DNA from: Oscillospiraceae bacterium
GTDB taxonomy: Bacteria > Bacillota > Clostridia > Oscillospirales > Oscillospiraceae
DNA: 64,000 nt
NCBI GenBank assembly: GCA_015067435.1
Contig: SVMM01000017.1
Span: 1 to 64,000, forward strand
Direction of reading: 5' to 3'
A program made the translations under genes and the position numbers. Below, in pieces: positions 17,195-25,936 of this stretch (positions within the stretch are counted from its first letter, which is position 1; each line of letters opens with the position of its first letter). The notes beneath the pieces are model-generated. The model was not told where the DNA came from and did no database searches. It saw only the letters and a program-made list of their open reading frames with translations.

Positions 17195-20164
17195 TCAGCG
17201 GTAGTCCTTGCCGTGCTTGTACATCAGAACAATAAATATGCCGATCAGCAGCAGCATCACTTCGCTGAACATGGCAATTCCCTTCACATAACCGAGTGCC
17301 AGCAGCGCACCGTATGCCACCGGGCCGATCGTCTGCCCGAGACTCTCAAAGACGGAGTAGACGCCCATGGCGCGCCCTTCGCCAAACTTGGAGGTCTCCG
17401 GCGTCAGCTCAAAGTAGGTGTACTGGCAGGTATAGGCAAACGAAATGATGAGCGAAAGAACAACAACGCCCGCGATGACCGTCCCCAGCGAGGGGAAGAA
17501 AACGAACATCAGCATGTTGACGCCCATCGCGGCGCTCGCCGCGAGGATGCTCCAGAACGCGCCGAGCCGCTTGATCATCCAGGAGGAGAGGAACGGCCCG
17601 ATGTAGAGGACCAGCATGCCGCAGGCGAGATAGATCTGGCCGATTCGCACCTCGTTGATGCCGTTCTCCTCCGCAAAGAGCGGGAAGAAATACTCTCTGT
17701 AGGAAAGCGCCATCATAAAGGGCACCAGAACCAGTGCGAAGAATCCGAGCACGCGGCGGTTGAACAGGAACTCGCGCAGCGAGATTCCCTTCACCTCCTC
17801 CGTCTCGTCCGTCTGCTTCTTGCCCGGAAGCACGTTGCCGGAGGACAGGGCGAGCAGCAGGCCGAGGCCGATGATGATCGCGCCGACCAGATAGATCAGC
17901 CGCCAGCCGCCCATGGACAGCAGCATCGAGGCAAGGCCGGCGCCGATGGTCAGGCCCGCCAGCGTTCCCGCCGAAACGTCGGCGCTCGCGTCGGCCATCA
18001 GGGCGCTCGAACCGCCCGTCGCCGCGACGGAGTTGCAGGAGACGTAGATCGTGCCCATGCCCGCGCCGATGAGCATCTTGCCGAGCAGGATACCCGTGTA
18101 GCTGCCGAGAATCAGGCAGATCAGGAAGCCCGCCATATTGACCAGCATACCGCCGGAAATGACGCGTCGGCTGCCCATGCGCTCCACGAGACGGCCCGCA
18201 AACAGGGAGAACATTGCCATCATCAGAAGCTGCGCGGACATCGGCAACGCGATCGCCACGCCGTCCGCGAACGGAAGTCCGCCCTGATAGAGCTGACTGC
18301 ACAGGATCGCAATGAACGCGTCCTGCATGGAATCCGCCAGATAGATCAGGAACATCAGCGTGCGCAGCGGCACAAGCTGTGTGGTGTCCAGATCCACCGC
18401 GCTCCGCCTGCGCTGGATGTGTTTGAGCAGGAAGGTCAGCTCCAGCAGCAGCATCGTCACAACGACCGTGCTGATCGCGGTGTTGATGATCATCTCCCAA
18501 CGCAGCTTCGCCTGGTTGCGCTGGATCACGTCGAGGCTCTGCCCGACCTCCAGCTCCGCCACGATCTCGCCGGATTCGTTGACGATCGGCCGCAGAAGGA
18601 ACGTCCACGCGCCGTAGTTGCTGATTTCGGAAACCAGCAGCTCCTCGCCGGTGTGCAGCACGGCCGCGTACTCGTTCAAATCCGGATCATCCTCATAGAC
18701 CGGGTAAGTACACGGCAGCGTGTCCTCGTAGTCCATGATATAGACGACCTTGCCGTCAATGGCGCGGTAGATCATGTAGTAGTAATAATCCTCGCGCTCA
18801 TACGCGGTGTTGATCGTTTCGTCCAGCGGCGCCTTGATCGCCGCGTACCGCTCCGTACCGTAATCCGAGGGCTGGTCGATCATGCTGATCGCCGTCGTGT
18901 CGATCTTGCCCGAAAGCGTGTCGGCAATGAGGCTGACCTGCTTTTCACTCGACAGCGTGTTGCTGTCCATGATCTTTGAAAGCATCACATAGGACACGAC
19001 AAACGAGACGATTAGGGACGCCGTGACGATCAGAATGACGCGCATGACATTCTCGTCGCTTCCCGCCAGTGAAAGGATCTTTGTCGACAGCTGGAAGATC
19101 AGATACAGCGCGATCAGCCCGCCCAACGCAAGCGCGATCCACAGCATCACGGTCTTGGCAAAGCCCGCGTTTGCCGCCGTATCGACATAGTCCTCGATCT
19201 CGCCGTTGAAATTCTGGTCGCCCGTCAGCCTGTAGTAGCCGGCATAGTTCGTGATCAGCACATTGCGGCCGTCCTCGGACACGCCCATCTTATAGTCGAG
19301 GTCGTCCATGGCATGATAGATGCCCATATTGGACGGGTCGTCCGCGGAAACGTGCCAGATATTCTGCCCTAGCAGCTCCGTGAAGTAAAACTCACCGTTT
19401 TTGGCGTCCATATCGAACACCATCATGCCGCTGAGCTCCTCCAAAACCTCCTGTCCGTCCGTATTGCCGTCGAAGATGCACACCTCGCCGTTCCGGCTTG
19501 CCACCGCAAGCGTGTTGGTGCGCACATCGTAGGCCGCGTCGGTCTTCTTGATCGAATCGAACAGGATGGTCAGCGCGCAGGCGAAGGTGCCGTCCGGCTC
19601 CATCCGGTAGACCTCGACGCCCTCGATCGTATCGATCGTGAAATACAGCGTGTCATTATACACCTGCAGCTCCAGAATGCGCCCGTACTGAAGCGGGGTA
19701 TCCTCCGGCTGCGCCTTGGTATAGTCGATCTCCATGAGAACCTGACTCTCCGAGCCGTTGAGCTTGATGATGCGCTCCCAATCCAGCAGGTTGCCGCGCT
19801 CGCCGTATTTGATATCCGCGACGTAGATGCTGCCGTCCTCCGCCTGCGCGGCATGGCAGGCGTAATAAAACGGCGTGTCGTCACCGCCGCCGTCGTAACG
19901 GCGGATCAGCTTACCCTCTTCGTTGATGACAAGAAGCGTCTTCTTGCCGTTGTCGATCACCAGCGTCTGCCCGTTCTGTCCGAAGCTGACCTCGCTCGTG
20001 GACTCAATCGAATAGGTTGCTGTCCGGGACAGCATATCCCGGTTTAAAAAGACGATGCCCAGCAGCAAAACAGCGGCCAGCACCATCGCAATCGTGCGGA
20101 TAATGGTGACCTTTTTGGATTTCTTTATCGGTTCCTGATTCGTTGTATTTTGCGTATTGCTCAT
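17195..20164 (-). CDS. Beta-propeller / sensor / MFS-transporter fusion membrane protein
   Basis: This 989-residue protein has an unusual layout: a membrane helix at about 19-40; an extracellular propeller-like region at about 50-330 with repeated strands such as GSIYVADIKYGERG and NTLAVASRNGEVCIFD; two helices at 338-357 and 375-395; an extracellular sensor-like domain at about 400-555; a helix at 560-580; and a full MFS-type 12-helix domain from about 597 to 985 (motif-A-like GRLVERMGSRRVISGG). The TM/propeller/two-TM/sensor/TM plan is the same as that of the pseudo-cyclase protein at 28844-31429, but the output domain differs. It could be a transporter gated by an external ligand, or a receptor built on an MFS fold. 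It lies 54 bases after the pseudophosphatase gene. Confidence 0.75.
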   Translation of the reverse strand: MSNTQNTTNQEPIKKSKKVTIIRTIAMVLAAVLLLGIVFLNRDMLSRTATYSIESTSEVSFGQNGQTLVIDNGKKTLLVINEEGKLIRRYDGGGDDTPFYYACHAAQAEDGSIYVADIKYGERGNLLDWERIIKLNGSESQVLMEIDYTKAQPEDTPLQYGRILELQVYNDTLYFTIDTIEGVEVYRMEPDGTFACALTILFDSIKKTDAAYDVRTNTLAVASRNGEVCIFDGNTDGQEVLEELSGMMVFDMDAKNGEFYFTELLGQNIWHVSADDPSNMGIYHAMDDLDYKMGVSEDGRNVLITNYAGYYRLTGDQNFNGEIEDYVDTAANAGFAKTVMLWIALALGGLIALYLIFQLSTKILSLAGSDENVMRVILIVTASLIVSFVVSYVMLSKIMDSNTLSSEKQVSLIADTLSGKIDTTAISMIDQPSDYGTERYAAIKAPLDETINTAYEREDYYYYMIYRAIDGKVVYIMDYEDTLPCTYPVYEDDPDLNEYAAVLHTGEELLVSEISNYGAWTFLLRPIVNESGEIVAELEVGQSLDVIQRNQAKLRWEMIINTAISTVVVTMLLLELTFLLKHIQRRRSAVDLDTTQLVPLRTLMFLIYLADSMQDAFIAILCSQLYQGGLPFADGVAIALPMSAQLLMMAMFSLFAGRLVERMGSRRVISGGMLVNMAGFLICLILGSYTGILLGKMLIGAGMGTIYVSCNSVAATGGSSALMADASADVSAGTLAGLTIGAGLASMLLSMGGWRLIYLVGAIIIGLGLLLALSSGNVLPGKKQTDETEEVKGISLREFLFNRRVLGFFALVLVPFMMALSYREYFFPLFAEENGINEVRIGQIYLACGMLVLYIGPFLSSWMIKRLGAFWSILAASAAMGVNMLMFVFFPSLGTVIAGVVVLSLIISFAYTCQYTYFELTPETSKFGEGRAMGVYSVFESLGQTIGPVAYGALLALGYVKGIAMFSEVMLLLIGIFIVLMYKHGKDYR

Positions 20165-20218
20165 ATCAAACCCTTATTTCTACGATTTCTTTGTGTTCGC
20201 CCGTCGGCGGCTCGCGGC

Positions 20219-22012
20219 TCAGGAAATCGTCGACGTGATCTCGACCATATCCCGGTCAAGGCCGGACTGGAACGCATAGTTCTTCGTGTGAGAACGGATG
20301 TAGTCCGCCGCGTTTCCTCCGGCGGCGTCCTCTCCGGCCTCCAGCGGATTGCTGCCGCCCATGGCGGCAAACATCCGGATGTTTACGGTCTTTTCCTCCG
20401 AGCGGATGCCGCACTCGACCTTGATGTCCGTCCCCTCCGTGCAGGAGCGGCAGCACAGCGCGAACAGCTCATCCACCAAAAGCACCTGCCGCGCGCCGAC
20501 CTTCTCGTCGATGCCGCCGTCCCGCAGCGTCTTGCGCATGAAGTCCGTCACCGCGGGCGCGAACTCCGACTTTCCGGGCACCACGGTGAAGATGTACTCC
20601 CTGCTGCCCTTCTGGTACTCCAGCGCGACTGCCGCGTAATTGCAGACGCTGTCTCCGTTCTCGCAGTACGCCGCTGCATCGTCCGCGACGAAGCGGAGCA
20701 GCTCCTCCGCGTTGCGCGCCTGGCTCCGGCTGCGGTTGAGCGCCGCCTGCAGCTCCTTCTCCCGGAACGGCGTGCCCTCGTCGTCCGTCATATCGCCCAG
20801 ATCGGCGGTGTAGAGGAACAGCCGGTCGCCCTGGTTCAAGCGGAGCCTTTCCGAGCGGTAATTGACGTTCTCGTTTGCGCCGAGCGCCGAATAGACCGGC
20901 GTCTTGAGCCATTCAAAGCGGCCCTCGCTGCGCATCAGGAACGGTACGGCGCCGCCCGCGTTGACAAAGTTGAGCGTTCCGTCCACCGTGTTCAGCACGC
21001 CGACCAGCGCGCACAACTCGTTCTCGCCGCCGAGGTCGAAAAGCTGGGCGTTCACGTCGGACATCGTCTCGATCAGCGAGCGTCCCATGCGCAGCCGGCT
21101 GCGGATCGCGGTCTGCGCCACAACCATAAAGAGGGCGTTGGCGATGCCGCTGCCGGGCACCTGTCCCATGACGACGCAAAGATATTTCTCGTCGAGGAAG
21201 AAGTGGTCGTAAAACGAGCAGCTCTGGCGCTTTCCGGCCTGCACCGCGCCGGAGATCTCAAAGGTCGAGGTCGCGGCGTTATACCGGATCCTCTGCGGCA
21301 GGACCGAGCCGCAGATCTCGTCGACGATCTGCCGGGTGGCGCGCTCCTGCACGACGCTCTGCTTCTCCTCGGTCTCCTCCTGCCGCACCTCCTCATGCTC
21401 TGTCTCATGATGCAGCCGCAGCAGCGGGGACTTGGGCACCTCCGTCGTCACGCGCGTCTCCGCCAGCTCCGTCACGCCCTGCGCGCGGCGGCGCAGCAGC
21501 GGGATCAGGACGAGCACCGCAACGGCGAGCAGCGCGCCGAGCACCCAGAGCAGGTTCCTCTGCCTGACAAGGCGCGCAGCCATCTCGATCTGTCCCGGCG
21601 CGGTGAAGTTCAGCCTGCCCGTCGTGGCGTTGAAATCCGCGCCGTCCAGCTTCGCCAGATCCTCCAGCGCGATGTACCTCTTGCCGTCCACCAGAATGGC
21701 GCCGACGCGCAGCGTCTGCCCGTCGATGACGGCGACAGCCTCCTCCCTGCCGGAGATTGCCGTGGTGATGAGCACGCTGTTTGTCTTCTCATCCCAGTCC
21801 ACGGTGAAGCCCGTTGCGTCGCCGAGCTCGCGCAGCTGCACATAGTTGCGTCCGTCGATCAGATAGCTGTCAAAATGAACCTCCTGCCCGTTCACGAGGA
21901 CGACGTTCTCCGACGGCTCCGCGGCGACGCCCGCCGCGTTCGCCACGCTCCCGCCGAGCAGCGCCAGTCCCGTCAACACTCCGGCCAGCACCCGCGCAAC
22001 CTTGTTGTTCAT
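20219..22012 (-). CDS. SpoIIE-like pseudophosphatase with copper-amine-oxidase N-like ectodomain
   Basis: This 597-residue protein has a signal peptide (1-27), an extracellular domain like the copper amine oxidase N-terminal domain (about 37-140, with LIDGRNYVQLRELGDATGF), a membrane helix (153-173), a SpoIIE-like PP2C domain (about 230-466) and a C-terminal RsbW-like region (about 475-597). The PP2C core is recognisable (DHFFLDEKYL, ANALFMVVAQTAIRSRLRMG) but its metal-binding motifs are lost: GDVxGKG has become GQVPGSG (283-289), YTDGVTE is YTADLGD (401-407), and the terminal Asp pair is replaced by CNYAAVAL. The RsbW-like part keeps VDEL but lacks the Asn and DxG boxes. It is probably a signalling scaffold. 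ATG 22012 has AAGGAGAGAGGG. Confidence 0.78.
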   Translation of the reverse strand: MNNKVARVLAGVLTGLALLGGSVANAAGVAAEPSENVVLVNGQEVHFDSYLIDGRNYVQLRELGDATGFTVDWDEKTNSVLITTAISGREEAVAVIDGQTLRVGAILVDGKRYIALEDLAKLDGADFNATTGRLNFTAPGQIEMAARLVRQRNLLWVLGALLAVAVLVLIPLLRRRAQGVTELAETRVTTEVPKSPLLRLHHETEHEEVRQEETEEKQSVVQERATRQIVDEICGSVLPQRIRYNAATSTFEISGAVQAGKRQSCSFYDHFFLDEKYLCVVMGQVPGSGIANALFMVVAQTAIRSRLRMGRSLIETMSDVNAQLFDLGGENELCALVGVLNTVDGTLNFVNAGGAVPFLMRSEGRFEWLKTPVYSALGANENVNYRSERLRLNQGDRLFLYTADLGDMTDDEGTPFREKELQAALNRSRSQARNAEELLRFVADDAAAYCENGDSVCNYAAVALEYQKGSREYIFTVVPGKSEFAPAVTDFMRKTLRDGGIDEKVGARQVLLVDELFALCCRSCTEGTDIKVECGIRSEEKTVNIRMFAAMGGSNPLEAGEDAAGGNAADYIRSHTKNYAFQSGLDRDMVEITSTIS

Positions 22013-22050
22013 GTTCCCTCTCTCCTTATTTGAGGCGTTCCGGATCATCC

Positions 22051-24207
22051 TCAATCGCCCTGCGCGTCGTCCAGTAAATCTGCGTATTCCCGCAGCTGTT
22101 CGCGCACCACAACGATCTCGTTCTTTTTCAGCTCCGTCACCGCAGCGCGAAGCATGTGCTTCATGGAAATCGGTATCCCCTCGCCCGCCGCCATGAACGC
22201 GGCGGAGAGGACGATGTTCTTGATGTGTCCGCCGGAGAGCTCGAACTTCTCTGCCATGAACCGCCAGTCGATGTCGTCCGAGACCGGCGCGCCCGCCGGC
22301 AGCATCCCGCGGTAGATTGCCTCGCGCGCGGGCGGCTCCGGGAACGGGAAGTGCACCACGTAGGTGATGCGGCGCATGAATGCCGCGTCGATATTGCCCA
22401 TCAGGTTCGTCGCGAGGATGCAGACGCCGTCGTACTCCTCGATCTGCTGCAGCAGGTACGCGACCTCGACGTTGGCGTTGCGGTCGTGGGAATCCTTCAC
22501 CTCGCTGCGCTTGCCGAACAGGGCGTCGCACTCGTCGAAGAACAGGATGCAGCTGGCGTTCTTCGCCTCGTTGAACACCGCGCGGAGATTCTTCTCCGTC
22601 TCGCCGATGTACTTGCTGACGATCTGCGAGAGGTTGATCTTGTAGATCTCCATGTTCAGCTCGTTGGCGATCACCTGCGCGCACATGGTCTTGCCCGTGC
22701 CCGGCGAGCCGGCAAAGAGGATCGAAAGTCCCCAGCCGTAGCCGACCTTTTTGGCAAAGCCCCAGCGGGCGGATACCTGATGCCGGTAGCGGATGTGCCC
22801 GCAGGCGCGCTTCATCAGCGATTTCTGCGCCTCCGGCAGCACGACGTCGTCCCATGTGTAGCCCGGCTTGATCTGCGATGCCAGTTCACCCAGCTTGTGC
22901 ACCGACTGCCGATAGCAGCAGCGGTGAATCAGCGCGCCGGACACAGCGCCCGCGCCGTCGAGGCGAGCCAGTCCGATCGCCTGCTCGCACGCGGTTCGGA
23001 TCTGCCGCGGGCTGAAGCGGAACTTTGCCGACAGCTCCTCCACCGTACAGCCGTCCAGCACGGCGCCGCGCAGCGCGCTCTCAAAGAGCGCCAGCCGCTC
23101 GGTCTCCGTCGGCGCGGGGATCTCCAGCTCCACCGTCAGCGTGCGCAGGCGCGACGCGGACGGCAGCTCGGAGAGCAGGAAGCATTTGTCGCGGTTCGGC
23201 TTGAGCCGTTCCAGCTCCTCCAGCATGGCGGTGTCGGGCGGGACCAGCTGTCCCGTCTCATCCCGTCTGTCTAAATGATACAGGCAAAGGTAGGCGTTCG
23301 TCAAGTCCGCGGCGAGAGAAGCTCTCTGCGCCTGCTCGCGCCACTCGCTCCCCTCCAGATTGGCGAACACGCAGCGCGCGCGCTGGCGCGCCATCAAATG
23401 CTCGATCTGGAAGCGCTTGCCGCCGCCGCGCGGCCCCGAAAGCCGGATGCAGCAGCGCCCCGGATAGGCGAACGCCGCGTCCAGCCGCCGTGCGATGTCC
23501 TCCTGAATGACCAGCGCGTCCAGCCGCTCGCCGCCGGCGCCGTCGAAGAAGCGGAAGCCGTAGCGATCCGACAGGCCCTCTCCGGCGAGGAATTCCACCA
23601 CCTCCCGCCGAAGCACCAGCAGGCCCTTTTCCAGCTCGTCTTCGCGGAAAAGGCGCGTAAATCCGCCGTCGCGGTGAAATCTCGAAATACAGGACGCAAG
23701 CTCCATGCCTTCCGGCAGGAACAATTCGCAGCACAGGGCAACGCCCGGCGCCTTGCGCGTCATGTCATCCTGCAGATAGGCAAAGAGCTTCGTGTATTTG
23801 AGGTCGATCTCCGGCGCATACGCCGTTATCACGCAGCTTTGTTCAAAAGGATCGAGGTGGAACCGCTCAAAAAGCTCGGTCAGCGGCAGCGCCGTTTCGG
23901 TGCGCTCCAGACGCAGCGTGATCGCCGCGTCCGCAAGGTTGAGCTGTTCCCGCTCCTCCGCGTCCAGCTGCGTGGACAGGCCGCGCTGCGCCGCCCTGGT
24001 CAGATTGTGCTCGAACTCCTCGCGCGTTACCACGAGGCCGAGCAGGTTTTTCATTTCGCTGGACGGCCCCAGCCACTGATGGTGGCTGTAATAGTAATAA
24101 AGATACAGATCAAGACGCGACATCTGCTCGCGCATCAGCTCGTCCTGCCCGCCGTAGCCCTTTTCCAGCTTTGCGGCGTCCACCCTGTTCAGCTCGTCAA
24201 CATCCAT
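22051..24207 (-). CDS. CIS AAA+ ATPase (Afp15/Pvc15-like)
   Basis: This 718-residue protein is the AAA+ ATPase found in nearly all eCIS loci. Afp15/Pvc15-type ATPases are thought to act in assembly or cargo loading rather than in sheath contraction itself. The second AAA module is intact: Walker A AGSPGTGKT (499-507), Walker B ILFFDECDAL (554-563) and an arginine pair at MRRI (about 611). The first module has a degenerate Walker A, GPRGGGKR (258-265), so only one ring is expected to hydrolyse ATP. The N-terminal 250 residues are helical. It lies 9 bases after the PAAR-like gene and 38 bases before the pseudophosphatase gene. Confidence 0.9.
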   Translation of the reverse strand: MDVDELNRVDAAKLEKGYGGQDELMREQMSRLDLYLYYYYSHHQWLGPSSEMKNLLGLVVTREEFEHNLTRAAQRGLSTQLDAEEREQLNLADAAITLRLERTETALPLTELFERFHLDPFEQSCVITAYAPEIDLKYTKLFAYLQDDMTRKAPGVALCCELFLPEGMELASCISRFHRDGGFTRLFREDELEKGLLVLRREVVEFLAGEGLSDRYGFRFFDGAGGERLDALVIQEDIARRLDAAFAYPGRCCIRLSGPRGGGKRFQIEHLMARQRARCVFANLEGSEWREQAQRASLAADLTNAYLCLYHLDRRDETGQLVPPDTAMLEELERLKPNRDKCFLLSELPSASRLRTLTVELEIPAPTETERLALFESALRGAVLDGCTVEELSAKFRFSPRQIRTACEQAIGLARLDGAGAVSGALIHRCCYRQSVHKLGELASQIKPGYTWDDVVLPEAQKSLMKRACGHIRYRHQVSARWGFAKKVGYGWGLSILFAGSPGTGKTMCAQVIANELNMEIYKINLSQIVSKYIGETEKNLRAVFNEAKNASCILFFDECDALFGKRSEVKDSHDRNANVEVAYLLQQIEEYDGVCILATNLMGNIDAAFMRRITYVVHFPFPEPPAREAIYRGMLPAGAPVSDDIDWRFMAEKFELSGGHIKNIVLSAAFMAAGEGIPISMKHMLRAAVTELKKNEIVVVREQLREYADLLDDAQGD

Positions 24208-24216
24208 ACCGTCTCC

Positions 24217-24594
24217 TTAGGGCGTCTGTACCGTCATGGCAGGCGTCATCGTGATCTGGATGACGCCGCCGTAAGCACACATCAGCTTGCTGGTATTGTT
24301 CAGCAGCGGCTTGTTGCACACCAGCACGGTCGGCGCGCCGGGCACCCACGGCGCGGGGATCACCGGCGTGCAGGGCATGGGCGTCAGCACGCCCAGCGCG
24401 GCTGCCGTGGCCGAGGCCACCGCCGGATTGGCGAGGCTCGAACACATGCCGAAGGTCGGCGGCTTGTTGTCCATGATCGTCGCCTGTGGCATGTTGCAGG
24501 TCTGCACCGTCTGCTGCGAGGAGACGGGCAGCGGGCAGGGCGCCACGCCGAACGAGCACATGCACAGGGCGGTATTCACCACGGAATTTGCCAT
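24217..24594 (-). CDS. PAAR-like (DUF4280-type) spike-tip protein
   Basis: This 125-residue protein is rich in Cys, Pro and Thr and matches the DUF4280/PAAR-like pattern: N-terminal CMCSFGVAPCPLPV, then NMPQATIMDNKPPTFGMCSSLANP and CTPVIPAPWVP, ending in MCAYGGVIQITMTPA. PAAR proteins form a metal-stabilised cone that caps the central spike and can carry payloads. It sits between the ATPase gene and a small beta-rich gene, a usual position in eCIS loci. No toxin domain is fused to it. Confidence 0.88.
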   Translation of the reverse strand: MANSVVNTALCMCSFGVAPCPLPVSSQQTVQTCNMPQATIMDNKPPTFGMCSSLANPAVASATAAALGVLTPMPCTPVIPAPWVPGAPTVLVCNKPLLNNTSKLMCAYGGVIQITMTPAMTVQTP

Positions 24595-24598
24595 CTAT

Positions 24599-25339
24599 TC
24601 AGCCCTCAACCTTCCATTCCACGCTCTGTTCGCCGGCCTTCAGCTCCGCCTCGAACACCTTTCCGCCGCAAAAGCCCATCAGCTTTCCGGGTTCCCGCAG
24701 CAGCACCTGAATCGTCCCCGCCTCGTCGGCGGTATAGGACTGCATGGCGACCAGCTCCGCGCCGCGGCCGTGCGCCTGCTGCAACGCCGGTGCAAACTCC
24801 GCCGTTTCGGTGTGGAGCGAGCGGATGTAGACCAGCTCCGGCGCCTTTTTATCGCACAGCAGGAAGTGGCCCGGAATCGGGAGCAGCGCCGCGTTCCCTT
24901 CGCAGAACAGGTGCGCCTCCGCGTCACCCGCCTCGCTCTTCTCCTGCGCCAGCTTGATACGGTTGCGCGACGGGACGCCCAGCCAGAGGTGCTCGTTCGC
25001 AGCCTCGCCCTTTCCGCGCCGCAGCGTCAGCGAGACGCGCACCGTCTCCGGCGGAAAACGGTAGCCCGCGCCGGGCTTGAGCTCCACCGTATCCTCCAGC
25101 AGCTCCCCGCGTCCGGCGTGCAGCGGCACCGTCTCGTCCCGGTAGCCGCTCCGGCTGATGCGCAGCTCGTGGTCTCCGGGGGCGAGATCCGCCAAAACCA
25201 GATAGCCGTCCTTCTTCCAGACGGGGCGGCGCAAAGGCGCACCGTCCAGAAAGCAGCGCGTTCCGGACCCGTCGGTGAAGACGCGCCCGGAAAAGCCGTC
25301 GCGCAGCAGCAGCACAGCGTTCACCGTATGCCGGATCAT
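24599..25339 (-). CDS. CIS-locus protein with carboxypeptidase-regulatory-like domain
   Basis: This 246-residue beta-rich protein has no signal peptide. Residues 1-100 look like a transthyretin/carboxypeptidase-regulatory-like beta-sandwich (FTDGSGTRCFLDGAPLRRP, LADLAPGDHELRISRSGYRDETV). The second half is unrecognised. Its start codon overlaps the stop of the DUF4255 gene (ATGA at 25336-25339), so the two are coupled, and the PAAR-like gene follows four bases after its stop. Position between DUF4255 and PAAR suggests a structural or tip-associated role. I cannot name it more precisely. Confidence 0.65.
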   Translation of the reverse strand: MIRHTVNAVLLLRDGFSGRVFTDGSGTRCFLDGAPLRRPVWKKDGYLVLADLAPGDHELRISRSGYRDETVPLHAGRGELLEDTVELKPGAGYRFPPETVRVSLTLRRGKGEAANEHLWLGVPSRNRIKLAQEKSEAGDAEAHLFCEGNAALLPIPGHFLLCDKKAPELVYIRSLHTETAEFAPALQQAHGRGAELVAMQSYTADEAGTIQVLLREPGKLMGFCGGKVFEAELKAGEQSVEWKVEG

Positions 25340-25923
25340 TTTGCGTCTCCCTTCTTCTGATCGGTCTCGATCGTGACCTCGGTGACGCGGGCGATACGGC
25401 GCTCACGCCTGGAGTCGATGGTGACGCCTGTTACCGTGACCACGATGGAAAGCTTATACTCCTTGGAGGTGTTGTTCCAGATCTTGAGCAGCTGCTCCAG
25501 CGGCGTGCGGTCCACCGAGACATGCAGCTCCGCGTTCTCCGCGGCGAGCGAGCCGTTCAGGTAGCGCTGGGGGATCACCGGATTGTCGCGCAGCGTCTGC
25601 ACCACCGCGCCCATGATCCGGTGCTGGTCCGCCTCCTTCACCTGCGCGGGCGCCTTGGAGTGCGTTGTCACCAGATAGTGCAGATTGAACCGCGCCGGCC
25701 GGATGCGCTGGGTATCCCGGTCGACGGAGTAGTAACCCGCCGTCATGTTCTGCCCGTCCTCCTCGATCTGATAGAGGTAGAGTGTCAGCTGGTTGTTCTC
25801 ACTCTCATGGGGCGAGCAGAGATTGATGAGCTCCCGGTTGCCCAGCGGCTCCGGGGTCAGGCTGTCCCGCAGCAGGTCGACCAGCGCGACGCCCGCCTCC
25901 GTGAATGCCGTATAATCAGCCAT
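25336..25923 (-). CDS. DUF4255 family protein (Afp16/Pvc16-like terminator)
   Basis: This 195-residue protein fits the DUF4255 (Pvc16 N-terminal) family. It has an N-terminal helix (ALVDLLRDSLTPE), LYLYQIEEDGQNM, then LHYLVTTHSK followed by HRIMGAVVQTLRDNPVIP, the family's most conserved stretch. In Afp/PVC particles the homologous protein caps the sheath-tube end and stops tail growth. I start at ATG 25923, which follows AGGAGCAGGC; a longer reading is an artefact of overlap with the MORN gene. Its 3' end overlaps the next start codon. Confidence 0.9.
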   Translation of the reverse strand: MADYTAFTEAGVALVDLLRDSLTPEPLGNRELINLCSPHESENNQLTLYLYQIEEDGQNMTAGYYSVDRDTQRIRPARFNLHYLVTTHSKAPAQVKEADQHRIMGAVVQTLRDNPVIPQRYLNGSLAAENAELHVSVDRTPLEQLLKIWNNTSKEYKLSIVVTVTGVTIDSRRERRIARVTEVTIETDQKKGDAK

Positions 25924-25936
25924 ATGCCTGCTCCTT

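Noticed and set aside
20219-22855. A longer 878-codon reading of the pseudophosphatase gene
   Set aside because: The extra N-terminal part overlaps the AAA+ gene out of frame; a signal peptide and strong ribosome site mark the start at 22012.
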